Source: Ochotona curzoniae (Eukaryota > Chordata > Mammalia > Lagomorpha > Ochotonidae). Taken from it: 64,000 bases of DNA. Below the pieces are notes generated by a model that ran no database searches, was not told where the DNA came from, and saw only the letters and a program-made list of their open reading frames with translations. Location of the stretch: positions 28,015,501 through 28,079,500 of the forward strand of contig NW_024466512.1 of NCBI RefSeq assembly GCF_017591425.1, written 5' to 3'. The position numbers were made by a program, and so were the translations under genes. Shown piece after piece: positions 36,061 through 48,969 of the stretch (positions within the stretch are counted from its first letter, which is position 1; the number at the start of each line of letters is the position of its first letter).

Positions 36061-38399
36061 GTTTGTTGTGTTCAGACTGAATGGAGGAATTGGGGTGCAG
36101 AGAAAAAACTTGGAGACCATGCAGTGTGAAACACACAATTAAAGACACTGTGGGGCCCTCAGATGACAGTTGTGATGAGGACAGGACAAATTCTGAGCCT
36201 GAAGGCTTGCCCTGGCTCTCCCTTAAGATGTTTGCATGCATTTCTGGAGATAGCATTGATGTACAATCCATCTGAGCCTGGCTGCTTCTCTAATTCTTGA
36301 GGGCACAGACACAAAGCATCCTATTGTAAGAGGGTTCTTGTCAAGGGTAGGGTTTGATGCATCTCACCATGACATGATGTCCTTGGTGATATGGTGTTCG
36401 CTGAGGATACACCCCAACAAGCATCTGGTATGGAATGATGATGATGAGAAAATTTTTAGGACCAATAAGAAGATGTAAATTCTAAACAAAATGTGAAGCT
36501 GTTCTTTATTATCATTTAGATCTTTGCCTTCCTCATCTTCCTTCTTCTGATGTTTCCCAGGCACTCATTGTCCTTGTAGCCCAGGGTTCTACCAAAGTAC
36601 TCATTCCAGCCTGTCCTGTGAGGCACATCCTGCACCCTCTGCCAATTCTTTTATTCCTGGGGCTCTATCGTTCAACGTCCTGCTTCAAGATGCTTTCCTG
36701 AAAAAACTGGTCTGAGGGATTGGCTCCTAGTCATTAACTGTATTCTCTTTTTAGGAACATTTTTTCAACTAAAACTATCGCTGTCTTACCTGAAGGAATG
36801 AACAAAATGGAAGAGTATTTGGGAAAACTGTTTCAAATGAGAGATTAGTTCTCTGCAGTCCTGCAGATTGTAGCCTAGAGTTGCTTCCTCTCTTGCCCTG
36901 AACCTTGAGCTAGCTCTGTCATGAACAGTGCATGATGACAAGGTCCTGCCATCTCCTAGACTTTTGTTCTCAAAACAGCCTGCGTTCTCATTAGCTGGGA
37001 ACCAGTGTCTCTTGCCTTGGAGTACCCACTTAACCATATACAGACCTTAGACTAATTGCTTGTACATTTTAGAACAAGGAATTTAAAACCCATTTGGAAA
37101 TTGCATATTGGTCCAAAATCTGGCCCCAGATTTTCTTCTTGGCTTTTCTAAATAAGATTTAGCCTTTTAGGATTTGCTCACTGCTCTTGCTTCTCTCACC
37201 TGGAAGTGCAGGGTGGGGCTGAGGATTCCTCTCATACCTTTAAGGAATGTCCTGCTGGTTGATTTGCCTGTTGCCATGGAGGCTGGCTATGTAAACACAC
37301 ACTCTCCCTCTGCTGCTCTAGTGCCTGTCATCAAACAGTGCTAGGAGCCTGGGTTTGTCTGTGGCAAACCAGGCAAGCCATTCTGGGCACTCAGAGCACT
37401 GGCATACTTCACAGCATTGGCACCATTCTTGGCACTCACAGGGCTGGCTGGCACAGCAGCACAGTTCCTCCCCAGTGCTGGGAGCTGTTAAGCTGTTCAG
37501 GGAAGTCACTGCTGTTCCTCATTTTACAGTTGTCTAGCCAGCTTTCCAAGCTGAATAAGAGCCTCATGTCACATGATGGACAAGAGATAATATCTTGAGT
37601 TGAGATGTCTAAGCAGAAGGGCTTTCCTAGAGTTTGAAGAATGGGCACTGTAAACTGTTGTGGGGTACAAGAGAGAGCACACCAGACAAATCTAGGATGT
37701 ATTAAGGAGTCTTTATTAACCAATGAAATTGGTGATGACAGACCCCACTAGAAGTAAGCAAATGACAAGTTCATGTGGCAATCCAGTCTGAGTGAAACCC
37801 TGTGAGGAACAAATGGTCATTACTGTGAAATCTATGCATTAAGCTGAAGATCTGTGTCCCAGCTTCTCCAACAATATAAATTATCCTTAGAGACACACAG
37901 TGAACAACCTGGACACACTTATAAAGCTGCAAATGTTAACCTTTTTCTGGTTCCTCTGTCCACATTCCATTACTCTTAGGCCTCACCTCTCCTGGAACTC
38001 TTAAAAGTACACAGATTAGAATTACAAAGCATTTTGACATTTGCATCTTCACTGACTTGTCGAATCAGCGAACAGAGGGTGAGGAATACAGACATACAAT
38101 GGCCATGTTCAGGGGCTACCTGTCCTTGGAGTCTGTGTCAGGAAGTCAGAGAACAAGCAGGTACTGGGGAGGTCAATAGTCAGAGTGCCAGAGTGACAGA
38201 AGCACACAACCAAGAGAGCAAGCCCCTCCCTATCATGGGGGCTTGCAAATGGAGTGGTTATGCAACAATGCAGTACCTCACCCTCTCAGGTTCTGGGTGG
38301 TGATAGGTGAGTATCACAGGTGGGCAGAAAGGACCAAATTGGTGGGGATGTGTGGCTTTCAAGCTCGCCCCCGAACTAGCTGTCTAAGACCACAACACA

Positions 38400-38525
38400 A
38401 ATAGGCAATAGCCATCACTTAAAACTTAGAGGGTGCCATGGGATATGCCCATTCCTCTCATCCATTATTCTATTTAATCTTCACAGCTTCCCTCAAAGTC
38501 ACACAGCAGATATATGTCAGAATGT
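38400..38525 (-). repeat. MIR-like relic
   Basis: The blocks tatttaatcttcacagcttcc and caaagtcacacagcag fit antisense MIR. Confidence 0.5.
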
Positions 38526-39289
38526 ACTAAACAACTTTAATGTTAAACTAGAAACTTCTGATTATGTCTTTGCTAAAATGAAAGTAATTTTTCTTCCTAA
38601 TTTTGAAAAACAAGAACTCTCAAAATCAAGATACTTTTGATAAGGGTACCTTTGTGGGTAACTTTGATAAGCTCTTCCCTAGTTAAAAATTAAAGTAGGT
38701 ATCTTTGTCCTGTTGAACTTTTTAAGTGACATTCTCCTGTGGAGAAGAGATAGGTTCAGAGATAGTATCTCATCTCATTTGATCTTCATCATGACTGAGA
38801 AGTCGAGAGATCAAAGGCACAAAGTTTTGATGGGACCTACTGCCACTCCACTCCTGTGTCTACAAAATGATTGTCATCAGGATACTGAACATGTAGGGAT
38901 GCAAGATGTGGGAGTTCAGATGTGTATGTGTGTGTATGTGTGTCCATAACTATGTGCACACCAAGAGAAGGAAGAGGTTCCAAAGAAGGCTCTGGAGTCT
39001 GCTGTTCCTTCTGCAGGAAATGTGTTTTTCCTCAAACTGAGGTGCATGTAAAATCTTGTCTCCAAACTGAGCTTTTGGCATTGTATAGTTCTGCTTGCTT
39101 TATTCAGTGAGCTTCTTGTTAGGGAGCTCTCAAGAGGACAGGGATGGTGGAAGGTGTTCATGTGGGCTGATAGAGCTTAGGATTGGGTTTCAGATAAGTA
39201 TTCAGCGTGTGTGTTTTGTTGTACATCTGTTATATCCAGCAAAGTATTCACCACCATCTGTCTCTTCAATCTTTTTGTTTTTCTTCTGC

Positions 39290-39400
39290 TAGACAGCAAA
39301 ATTTCACATCTGTCTTGTTCAGTGCTATAACATTAACACTTGGTACAGTGCCTAGCATATAGGAGGCTCTCAATATTTATATTCAGATGAACAGGTAAGT
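39290..39400 (+). repeat. L2 3' end relic
   Basis: The blocks cttggtacagtgcctagcat and aggaggctctcaatattta are the L2 3' terminus. Confidence 0.6.
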
Positions 39401-39694
39401 TCATGATCTACTACACACATGGAATTTAATGTTCACAAAGCACCTTGTGGCTGTTATATCAGCCTACTGGTAATAGGGTCATTTATGTAGAATCTGTCCA
39501 CTTCAGCTCTTGGGAACAGCTTTCCGGTACCAACATGAATTTAACTTGCCATGGGATCAGAACACAGGGTTAGGGGAATGACTCTCACAAAGCTCAAGCC
39601 CTCTGGACAAGAGATTTGGCACTGAAGCCTGAGCTCAGGGTGGGAGTGACGTGGGGTGTGTGTGTGTGAAGGCAGTAGAGCATAGCCATTAGGG

Positions 39695-39815
39695 GCTGGG
39701 ATTCTAGAGCTTGACATAGGTTGATTAGAGACCCAGTTCTGCTGGTTACCAGGAAATGGCCTTGGGCAACTGACTTAACCTCCCCTGGCAAGCCTCAGAA
39801 AGCATCTGTAATTTG
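39695..39815 (+). repeat. MIR relic
   Basis: The blocks ttctgctggttaccaggaaa and ggccttgggcaactgactta give the MIR core in order. Confidence 0.6.
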
Positions 39816-40873
39816 AAAGTTTGATTTACACTGCAATGACATCATAGGGACCAGATTTACTCTCCCATGTGACATGACTAAAACAAAGGGAAAAAATATG
39901 TAGCAGTAGTAGTCAGATATTGTACAAGGCTGGCACAGTACAGCGGTCCCAGAGAGATGGAGGTGAATGCAACTGACTGCCCAGGAACTTTCTTTGCCAA
40001 GCCACAATGCAGACAAGAGGGCACAAGGCAGGTTCTGGCAGTCCTCCATAGTTGGAAAGAGTCAGAAAGGAGTCTACAGATGCCAAAGTGGCAGGAAGGC
40101 CAAGGGGAGGATGCTACCCCTTCCCTGCACCCCTTCTCCCGATGACTACATAAAACACTAAGGGATTTATGGAAAGTTCTCCTTGTATCTTTGGCTGAGC
40201 ACCGACCAGTGAGGAAACTCTTGGATGTAGGGGAAAGAGTCAACCTGGAAGAGGCCAACAGTACAGTCTCTAGGGCTCACGGAGAGCTGGGGATACTTTA
40301 TGTTCTCACCAGCATGAGTGGAAAACTGATACTGCAGGGAGAAGGAGCTTACCTCAGCAACATGCAGAAAGAACAATCAATAGATCCAGAAATGCCACTG
40401 ATGGTGTTCTGAGTAGACATGAGCAGCAAGAAGAGACATTTTTATTATAGTGCATAAAGAAGTTAGAGGAATGCTTGAGCAGATTAGGTAGACATGAAAG
40501 ATATGAAAAAGGCCATATGAAACAAGGTGAAAATTACAATGTCTGAGCTTAAATGACCATGATTATCTCTGAGTTTGCATTTGTGGCTGTTTTTTCCCCC
40601 TTGCATGTGTATATACATGTGCATGCAAAACCACCGTTGCATCTACTTTCATATAAATGCAAAGTTGAAAGCTGCAACTTAATATAAATCATTGTGCAAG
40701 GCATCTATTTGGCCATATTGCAAGTAAAGAGATAACAACAACCCTGATAATGTCCCAAGAAGTAAAGACATTCAAGTTCTCACATAAGACAGTGGGTGAG
40801 TGGCCAGCTGTCTCATCATGAGGTTGGCTGGGATTTGGGTTCTGCTACTTACTGTTGGATGGCTTTCGATAAG

Positions 40874-40953
<80 letters not shown>

Positions 40954-40955
40954 TC
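40874..40955 (+). repeat. (CTTT)n microsatellite
   Basis: About twenty uninterrupted tetranucleotide units. Length and purity suggest it is polymorphic. Confidence 0.95.
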
Positions 40956-41064
40956 AGAGATTACAATGCTTCTTCAATACATTCTAGACAAAAGGACAAA
41001 TTTGATATACTTAAGGAAAGATACTTTGATTTCCCAAAGAACAGAATAGAAAAATGTGTTTTGT

Positions 41065-41245
41065 GGGTTTACCACCTGCCAAGGATTGTGCTAAAACTAT
41101 TCTACATGTAATCACATTAAATCTTTATGGTGACACTAAGTCAGTCTTCTCCCCAGTTTATAAATGCGAAAAATGTGACTCAGAGATGGTGACCAAATTC
41201 CTTAAGGTCACCCAGGCCTGTAAGTGAAGGCACTTAAACCTAGTT
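41065..41245 (-). repeat. MIR-like relic
   Basis: The blocks ctccccagtttataaatgcg and ccttaaggtcacccaggcc fit antisense MIR. Confidence 0.6.
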
Positions 41246-41331
41246 ATGTTTAGAACACTTAAACTTAGGTATGTTAAAATCCACTTACACAGAACTCAGA
41301 CTTTCCAAGGTTTGTTCATGTTCAGATTCAT

Positions 41332-41332
<1 letters not shown>

Positions 41333-41382
<50 letters not shown>

Positions 41383-41391
41383 GTGTGTGTG
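41333..41391 (+). repeat. (CT)n-(GT)n compound microsatellite
   Basis: About 23 CT units are followed by a short GT stretch, 380 bp from the (CTTT)n array. Confidence 0.95.
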
Positions 41392-42139
41392 AGAGAGGAT
41401 ACCATAATATACACAGATCCAGAAGGCTCTAGGATTAACCAGAAAAAGGACAAGCTTAGGTTGTGAAATGTGCTCATTTCCTAATCAAAGGTTTTGTTAA
41501 GCCAGAGAAAAGAGAAGGACTGTGGTTTGGAATGCGATATTTTGGTGGGGGTAAGCGTACTGTTACTTATAAGAAATTTTTGTTTCTGGATATACCAAAG
41601 TTTTTGTCTTCAAGCTTTTAGTGCTTCTATTTCTTCTAGTTCTGAGACTTAATCCTGACTTTGTGAATGCCCGATGGTGGGATTAGTTGAGCTGTCCCCT
41701 CTCTAAGGGCTGTGGTGAGTGGGGTTGATCAGCCCAGGGGCTAAGGCAAACTCTGCTGACTGGAGCAGCTTCTCAGCCTGGGTGGAAATCAAACCAAGAG
41801 CACAGGTTACTCAGAAGCAGAACTTTGCTCTGAACCCTTCTTAGCTGCATATTTTTAGTAGGCAGAAAAACCAGGACAGGATCCAAGATGATTTGGATCC
41901 TCTGGATCCTGCATAAGCCAAACTGTGATGTCTGGGAGCATCACAGGCCTGAATACATCCTTCAGGATCTTGTGAGTTAGTGAGGGTGAGTCATACTAGG
42001 GGAAAGATACTCAGAGAAGGCTGAAAGAGAAAGCATTTCATAATAAGAGTCTATCTTTTCACTGCCTTTTGTAAGATGGCTTCTTAGGAAGGGACAATTT
42101 TAGCTGTTGGAAGACTGTTGGACAGCCTGCAATGATGCA

Positions 42140-42370
42140 CCAATTAATGTGTCCATTCCATAAATATTTACCAATACCTACTATGTGTTGAATAATGGTC
42201 TAGACAGTGGGGGTTCCCTGTGCCTTTGATTGTACTATAATCTGATGATCTACAAATATGTATGCAGAATACAAGATAGCGATGAGTACTAGAACTAAGA
42301 ATAAAGCAGGGGAAATTGGAGATAGCAGAGTGACGAGGGAGTGTATGCTGGTCTAAGTGATGCTTTTATA
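42140..42370. repeat. Ancient interspersed repeat, L2-like
   Basis: The order ccataaatatttaccaata, cctactatgtgttgaataatgg and tagacagtgggggttccc is a common ancient mammalian repeat that I assign to L2 from memory. Confidence 0.5.
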
Positions 42371-42435
42371 TAAGGATTTCTTTAGGGGACTATTTTATAA
42401 TGAGCCTCTAATGAGACCTATGGCTTTATTCATGG

Positions 42436-42850
42436 GGTCAACACTGTGACACTGGATTAAGCCATAGATAAGGACACCCATATCCCATATCTGAAGGTTG
42501 GTCTCAGTCCTGGCTGTTGTGCTTCCAACCCATCTCCCTGCTAATGTGCTTGGAAAGGCAGCTGAGGTAATTGGGTCTTTGCCACCCATATGGGAGATCC
42601 TGATGGACTCCTAGGCTTCTGGTTTTGAATTGGCCCAGCCCTGGCAATTGAAGGCATTTAGGAGAGGAATATGCAGATAGACAGATGATGGCTGCAATAG
42701 CTGGGTCCTTGCTACCCATATGGGGGACCTAGATTGAGTTCCAGGCTCCTGATATTGGCCTGGCCAAGCCCTGGCTGTTGCAGGCATTTAGGAAGTAAGT
42801 TCATAGGTGGGAGATCTTTCTCTTTTTATCTCTCTTCCTTTCAAATAAAA
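42436..42850 (+). mobile_element. CSINE-type SINE with internal duplication
   Basis: The body is an older-subfamily SINE, but its 3' half is present twice: 42557-42679 and 42680-42809 share the order gggtctttgccacccatatggg (ggtccttgctacccatatggg), cccagccctgg and gcatttagga. This makes the element over 400 bp instead of about 300. Confidence 0.75.
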
Positions 42851-43074
42851 AATGCACAGGGGTTGTATAGAAGTGAATAGTTATGTAAGATTTTCATGAG
42901 TTTGTTCGTGTCTGCTTGCCCAGGTTCCTGAATCACTATCCTCAATTTCCTATGGTTTAGTCTATATGTGGGTTCAAATCAGCATTTCCTGTTTGTATTG
43001 GCCTAGAGTCCCATCCTTGGACATTTGTTGTTCTCCCAATTTTTTTTTTCTAGATTGGCATCTGAAATAATAGT

Positions 43075-43290
43075 AAAAGGTGACAGTAAAGCATGTGCCA
43101 CATCATCCTTTTAATCCCTACAACAATATCTTAAGTAGGAGCTGTCATTGTGCCCCATTTACAGATGGGAAGGCAGAGACTAAGAATAGTTAGCCTATAC
43201 ACGGCCTGTGGTGCAAGGCTAAGTCCAGATTAGTCAGGTCTTCCTACTTCTGTGATCTCAATCACTATGCCAGGCTCTAATTGCTCACCA
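43075..43290 (-). repeat. MIR/L2-like relic
   Basis: The block tgccccatttacagatgggaagg followed by a gtgcaaggctaagtccag block fits antisense MIR. Confidence 0.6.
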
Positions 43291-46200
43291 AGTGTCAAGC
43301 ATATGAATGATCAAGAGAGTGAGAGGGCAAATGACAGAGTTAGCTCTGTAGACACAGGGTAATTGGCTTCAGGTCTCCTCTGCCAAGAGGCTTTTGGTGA
43401 GAAGACCTGGACTTGACATGCAGCCCTTGACTCAGCTATCAGGAGACATCTTCTATGGCAGGAACTGCTGGAGAAAGAGTAGCTTCGAGAATCAGGTGAA
43501 TTCTGCGCAAACTTCACACTGGGGCAGTAAGTCCAAGGTCTGGGCTTGAGGAGTTTGCTAAAAGTGCAAGGATGGCTTGGGCATAGTAGGTATAGGAACC
43601 ACAGTTCAGGACTAGCATTTCTAACTATGAAAAACCTACATCCCTTTGCATGGACAGGAAAAAAAGCCTCAGGGTTCTCCGTTAGTCCTAGCATTCAGTG
43701 GAGGAGGGGAAGCCATGGAAGGGCACAGGTGATTAGGCCTGTGATACAGATTTTAATGGAGTTTTCTTCACTCCTGTCTATTTGGCTCAATCGTTAGACT
43801 TCCAAACTCATATCAGAAGTTTTTTCAGCTACACATGCTCCCCTCCCCAGAGCCTGCCTGGCCAGTGTCCTCCTCATCTCCACCTTCCACAGGCTCCCTG
43901 TGAGAGTCCCTGGTTCAGGCCATTGTGCTCAGACTTCCTGGGTGTAAGACTTCTCTGAGATCTGACTCAAGGTCCCTGGAATCTACAACACCCTTTGCTT
44001 CTGCCACAGGGCACTGTAGGGAAGCATTGCTGAGACAGGGCTGGAAGATAACCCAGACACTCAGTCAGGGTGAGGGACAACTGAGGAACTGCTATTTGTG
44101 GGGATTTTGCCTTAACTAGGTTTTTGTATGGTATGGTCTGCTTCCTCTGCTAGGCAAAGGAAGGCACTACTCAATGGCCTTGGCTAAAGCCTGGTCAGCA
44201 GGCTGTTTGGGGCCATTCCACAGAGACAGGGGCTGCTACCACACAGTCTCACACTGGATGAAAAAGATTGGGCTCAAGTGGCATTTACAGCCCAAGGGTG
44301 GGGGTAAGGGTGAGTGGAAGGAAAATTACCCAGAGAAAATGACAGATGCAAGGGTGTATGTGGGAGGTGGCAGTGGTGGCTGCGGAGGGGGCTTCTGGTT
44401 AATTCAACTAGACAGGATTCTTGCTGAAGAGAAGCCAGGTGATCAGACCTCACAGGAGCGATGGTAGAGGGAGAGTCACCAACCCACTGCTATGGAGGGT
44501 GAGCTGATGTCAAGGACGAGGGGCTGTTGTTAAGCCAACTAAGCAGGATTCTCAGCTGAAACTGGATTTCGTGAAGAAGAGCACGGATGAACTGGGGAAT
44601 GTTCCAGAACATGGCTGTAGTTTGGCCTAGCAAAGAGCCTTGGTCAGTTACCCCTGGCACAGTGTGGCTCATCATGGGGGCCATGTCTGGCTCTGCCACC
44701 TTTAGACTGGAGATCAGGGAGGACTCTGATGGATCCTGGCCCAGGGGAGGGAAGTATGTGAGGAAGAGGAGAGAGTCCCAGCCTCAGAACCTCACAGGTT
44801 GCACAGGCCTCCTTAAAATTACAGAGCTCTGTCAGCTGGGAACCCAGTGCTTCTAGAGGTGGGCCATCATGGTCTGTCTTCCTGGGGCTTTCCCAAGGGA
44901 ATCTGGGCACAGCTTGGAAGCCAGTGGGAACATTCCTCCTCGGGGTTGCCATTCCCCTTGAGGAGCAGAATGATGCTGGCTCTGGAGGCTGGAGCAGAGC
45001 CATGTGGTTCATTTTCCAGCCTCCACTGTATCTTTCTCTGTGAAAGGATTTCTGGTAACCCTCCTCCAGTGATCCCTGTGGGCTGTGTCCCTGCTGCACT
45101 GCACAAGTTGGTGTGCCTCAGCCTGCGTGGCCCTTACTCATTGCAGAGGCATGTGGCTGTCAACATTTGCGGCAATGCTAATGGCAGGGGGAGGAGCATT
45201 TTTTAAACAAGCGGTATTTTAAGAAGAAAAAAAAAAGTTAGAGGCCTTCTTAACTAACACTTGAATTTCTAAGCTGAAACTTATCCTGTTGTGAAACTCT
45301 TTGATTTCCCCTGGTCATAAACATCCAATTTTCAAGTCACTCCTCTCATTGTTTCAAATTCATTCCATGTTGTGTGGAAACACAACTCAAAAGTATTTGA
45401 CATTCAGGAACCGAAGGAAAGGGGAGCATGCCTGGCTGTTTTATTTTAGAGGGCATCTGCAGTTGATTAATTCCACAGTGAAGCTGGAGAGCATAAAGAC
45501 CTTAAGTTTCTCTTTCTGTAAACTTTTCTTAGGAGATTGAGGTCCGGTCTGCTTTAGTGTTGGGTGGGGTCCATAAGGAGACTTTTATTCTTCAAGAAAA
45601 AAGTCCAGGAGAAGGCTTCCCCTTTGCTGTTGCTGTTACATCCTAGCATATTTATAGCCTTAGTAATATGAAGGAAAAGGGTTTTTAGGTTCAGTGTCGC
45701 CTCCTTTAAAGGAAATTGGGGTCAGACCCAAATGCTCTGATTGCCTGTGTAGGAGGCCAAGTCATCATTTCCCAGTTTTTTACAGTATTTTGTATCCAGG
45801 CAACACCATAGAAAATAGGCTGGGCCAGGCATGCCAGGGAGTTACTCAGAGCTCAGACTTACCTAGAGGGAATGTTCTCCTAGACTCTCAGTTTAAGCTC
45901 TGAGAGGTTGTTTTGGACAGTTTTTCCTCCTCAATTCATTCTCACTATAAAATGACTTTGGGATTAAAGTCTTCCCTGGCTTTTTGCTGAACACACAACC
46001 TGTGCTTCCAGCTGAAAACGTCAGCTTTGCTGTGCCTCACCTACAAAGGCATCAGGATTGTATGTTGAGGAAGGAAGTCCTACACAATGAGACTAACATT
46101 TCTCAGAGAAGAAGCAGGTTAGGCTTTATGACGGGCTTTTTCTGTTTCACTCCATCTTTGGTCAGCAGTTATTCCCCTCCCGTGGGGTGAAAACAGAGGA

Positions 46201-46362
46201 AGGGTTTGAACTGTTCATGTCCTTAAAAGGTCAATAGTGAACAAGCCTGATTGCCAGTCAGCCACAAGCCCCACCATTCCCTATTGCACTACGTATCATT
46301 GCTGGGCCATTCCCCTGATACCATGTGTAAAATAATTTTGATCCATGACATTCCAGCCCAAC

Positions 46363-46395
46363 ATTCTAGAAGGCAGAAACTCTGCCTAGAATTCT
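46363..46395. other. Imperfect hairpin-forming inverted repeat
   Basis: Arms ATTCTAG(AAG)GCAG and CTGCCTAGAAT pair with one three-base bulge around a short AAACT loop. Its function is unknown. Confidence 0.6.
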
Positions 46396-47025
46396 AGATT
46401 GTCAGGCATAGATGTATTCTAGGAGATTTTCCCGCTTCTAAATTAGAAAGCAAAAACCTTAAGAGAAAGGAAAAATAAATATTTAACTTTTTCTAAATAG
46501 ACATCGACAAAAAACATACCCTTTTCAACTCTAGGAGTGGGTTTTTATAGCTGAAAAAGGTCTGAGGAATTCTCTACTTTATTCCACTAGTTTGCAAATA
46601 TTGCAATGAGCTCAGAGAATTGCCATGACTTAGCCAAGGCCTCAGAGACAGCTGAGACAGAGGTATGCCCGGAACAGTAGTCGTTTTCTGGCTGGGGTTA
46701 TTTGTCCTTCTGGGGCCTATTAGCGATGTATGGGGTTCTTTTTGGAGATCATGATGGAGGGGGCTGCTATTGGCATCTGATGAGTGGAGGTCAAGGGTGC
46801 TTTTGGACATCTGACAAAGCACAGAACAGATCCCCTGCACAACACGTAATTAATTTAAGAGGTCATCGGAGCCGGGGTGGGGAAATGCTGCTCCAGCCTC
46901 AGGCGAGGCCTCTTTGCACGTCATCCCAGCGCTCTGCACTGTGTGTTGGCAGATTTATTTAGTAATGATAGAGATGCAGGTCATTTTGACTTTGTAAAAG
47001 CAAATCTGCACACGTTTGAGTGTGT

Positions 47026-47045
47026 AACTCTTCGGTCGAAGAGTT
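47026..47045. other. Near-perfect 20-bp palindrome
   Basis: Two 9-base arms (aactcttcg and cgaagagtt) are separated by GT, with a CpG at the inner end of each arm. It lies in repeat-free intron sequence just left of an L1 insertion. Confidence 0.85.
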
Positions 47046-47088
47046 AGGCTATGACTTATGGATAAAGTCTGTTTCTTTGAACATCTTT

Positions 47089-47481
47089 TTTTTTTTAAAT
47101 TTTATTTTGACATTCTTTACATAGTTAATTAGGGTAAGAAGGTTCAAGGGCTACAGGAAAGTGGATAATACTAGTATGTTTTCCATATTGTTACCTTCAT
47201 GTTTAAAGGGGGGTATTTAAGGGAGAAGACCCACCCAGTTTCCCACCCTCCCCAGGTCCCGGATGTAGGGCATGCTCTGAGGTTCTTGCTCAAGTGGTTT
47301 TGATATTGCCACAGTTATCAATCGCTGTCAATCTTGCCACTCCAAGCACTATGAGGGCTTTGAAAAATCCACTGATTGACATAGTCCATCATAGCTTAGA
47401 TGGTTGGTTGACCTGTTCTGTCTTCTCTCTTTTCTTCATTAGGGTTCTGAGTCCAGCATTTAGATTAGGAAGATCTCCAAA
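47089..47481 (-). mobile_element. Old L1 3' UTR with target-site duplication
   Basis: It reads in reverse from an A-tail complement through gggctacaggaaa and a C-rich block to a segment homologous to the L1 copies at 53846 and 61030 (ttgacatagtcca). A 10-bp target-site duplication (gaacatcttt) is at 47079-47088 and 47482-47491. It is more diverged than the intron 5 copies. Confidence 0.85.
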
Positions 47482-47559
47482 GAACATCTTTCAAGGCTGG
47501 TATCTCAGAATATCAGTCAGATGACTTCAAAACCTGCCAGTTTGCTGCTTTTGTTTGGT

Positions 47560-47865
47560 TTTTAAGGCAAAGTTATAGAGAAAGAAGGAGAGACAGGGAT
47601 TTGCCTTCTGCTGATTCACTCCTCAAATGACAGCTGTGACTGGAGTTAGACTGGTCCAAAGCCAGGAGCTAAGATCTTTTCCCAGGTCTCCCACATGGAT
47701 ACAGGGGCTCAAGGACTTGGGCCATCCTCCACTGCCTTCCCAGGCCATTAGCAGGAAGCTGGGTTGGAAATGGAGCCACTGGGACAGGAACTGGAACCCA
47801 TATGGGATGCTGGTGTTGCAGGTGGAGGCTTAGCATACTATGCCACAACACCAGCTCCAACTACA
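47560..47865 (-). mobile_element. CSINE-type SINE
   Basis: Blocks are gagaaagaaggagagacagg, ttagcaggaagctgggttgg and a head complement near actatgccacaacacc. Confidence 0.85.
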
Positions 47866-47894
47866 GCTCTTAAAAACTATTCAGATCCCTACCG

Positions 47895-48221
47895 CTGGGC
47901 CCGGCATGGTAGCCTAGTGGCTAAAGTTTTCGCCTTGCATGTGCTGAGATCTGTGTCCTGGTGGCCCCGCTTCCCATCCAGCTCCCTGTTTGTGTCTTGG
48001 GAAAGCAGTAGAGGATGGCCCAAAGCCTTGGGACCCTGCAGCTGCATAGGGGAGACTCAGAATAAGCTCCTGTGTCCTGGTTTCAGATTGGCTCAGCTCC
48101 AGCTGTTGCGGCCACTTGGGGAATGACTCAGTGGACAGAAGATCTTTCTCTCTGTCTCCACCTCCTCTCTATTTATCTGACTTTTCAATAAAAATAAATC
48201 TTAAAAAAAAAAAAAAAACAA
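47895..48221 (+). mobile_element. CSINE-type SINE
   Basis: The full-length copy runs from ctgggcccggcatggtagcct to an AATAAAAATAAATC tail and poly-A. It lies 30 bp from the previous SINE in opposite orientation, so the pair could fold as a hairpin in the transcript. Confidence 0.92.
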
Positions 48222-48969
48222 GAGCCCCACAGCTTACTGTCCCGCTTTTAAATGAAGGAAGGGCATTTTCTTCAGGCTCACACTCTGTGGGAGTGGAGAG
48301 AGGCAGGTGAGATTTTAGAGATACTGCCTTTATGTAAGAATCATCTGGAAGGAATGGACTAATGAGCAGACCTTTGCTGTGGATTGCATGTGCTTCGGAT
48401 GTGTCCCCTCCCTGATCAAAAGGTTCATGTGCTGGCAGCTTAGTCTCCAGGTGCAGACTTCAGTGGTAGAAACTTGAAGAGGTGGGACCTGCTGCAGGGT
48501 CACTCGATCCTTGGGGATGCTGCCCTCCAAAGGGAATAGTGTTGTTCTCATAGGAGCCTTCCTGAGAGGATGAATTGTTACAGAAAGATCCAGATCCCTG
48601 AATCTCTCTGGCTTCCTGTCTTACCATGTGACTGCTCTCTCCCTGTCACATGCATTTCCACCCTGACACCATCCATGCTGTGATGTAGTCAGAAGGCCCT
48701 CCCCAGAGGCCAGACTAGTGGGGCTGCCACGTCCTGTGCTTATAGCCCCAAAAGCTGGGAGCCAAGTTACCCAACCTCAGAGGTTTTGGTATATCGGCGT
48801 AAGACAGACCCATGTGAAGGTACCCCAAAGAATTTATGGGAAAAATGGGATTACAAGATGTTCATTTTGTTGTAAAATTTTAAATTCATGCATCTCTCAT
48901 AACATACTTTTCATGAACTTTTTGAAGGCCTCTCCTGAAATCTCTTTTCACAATGTGGCAAGAGAATAA

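Noticed and set aside
36364..36564. 66-codon minus-strand frame with an acidic KKEDEEGKD stretch
   Set aside because: The stretch looks like a possible retrocopy fragment, but no parent gene was recognised and there is no tail or duplication.
44644..45099. 151-codon minus-strand frame in a GC-rich part of intron 3
   Set aside because: Several overlapping frames are open on both strands there, which reflects GC content. No domain or conserved motif was seen.
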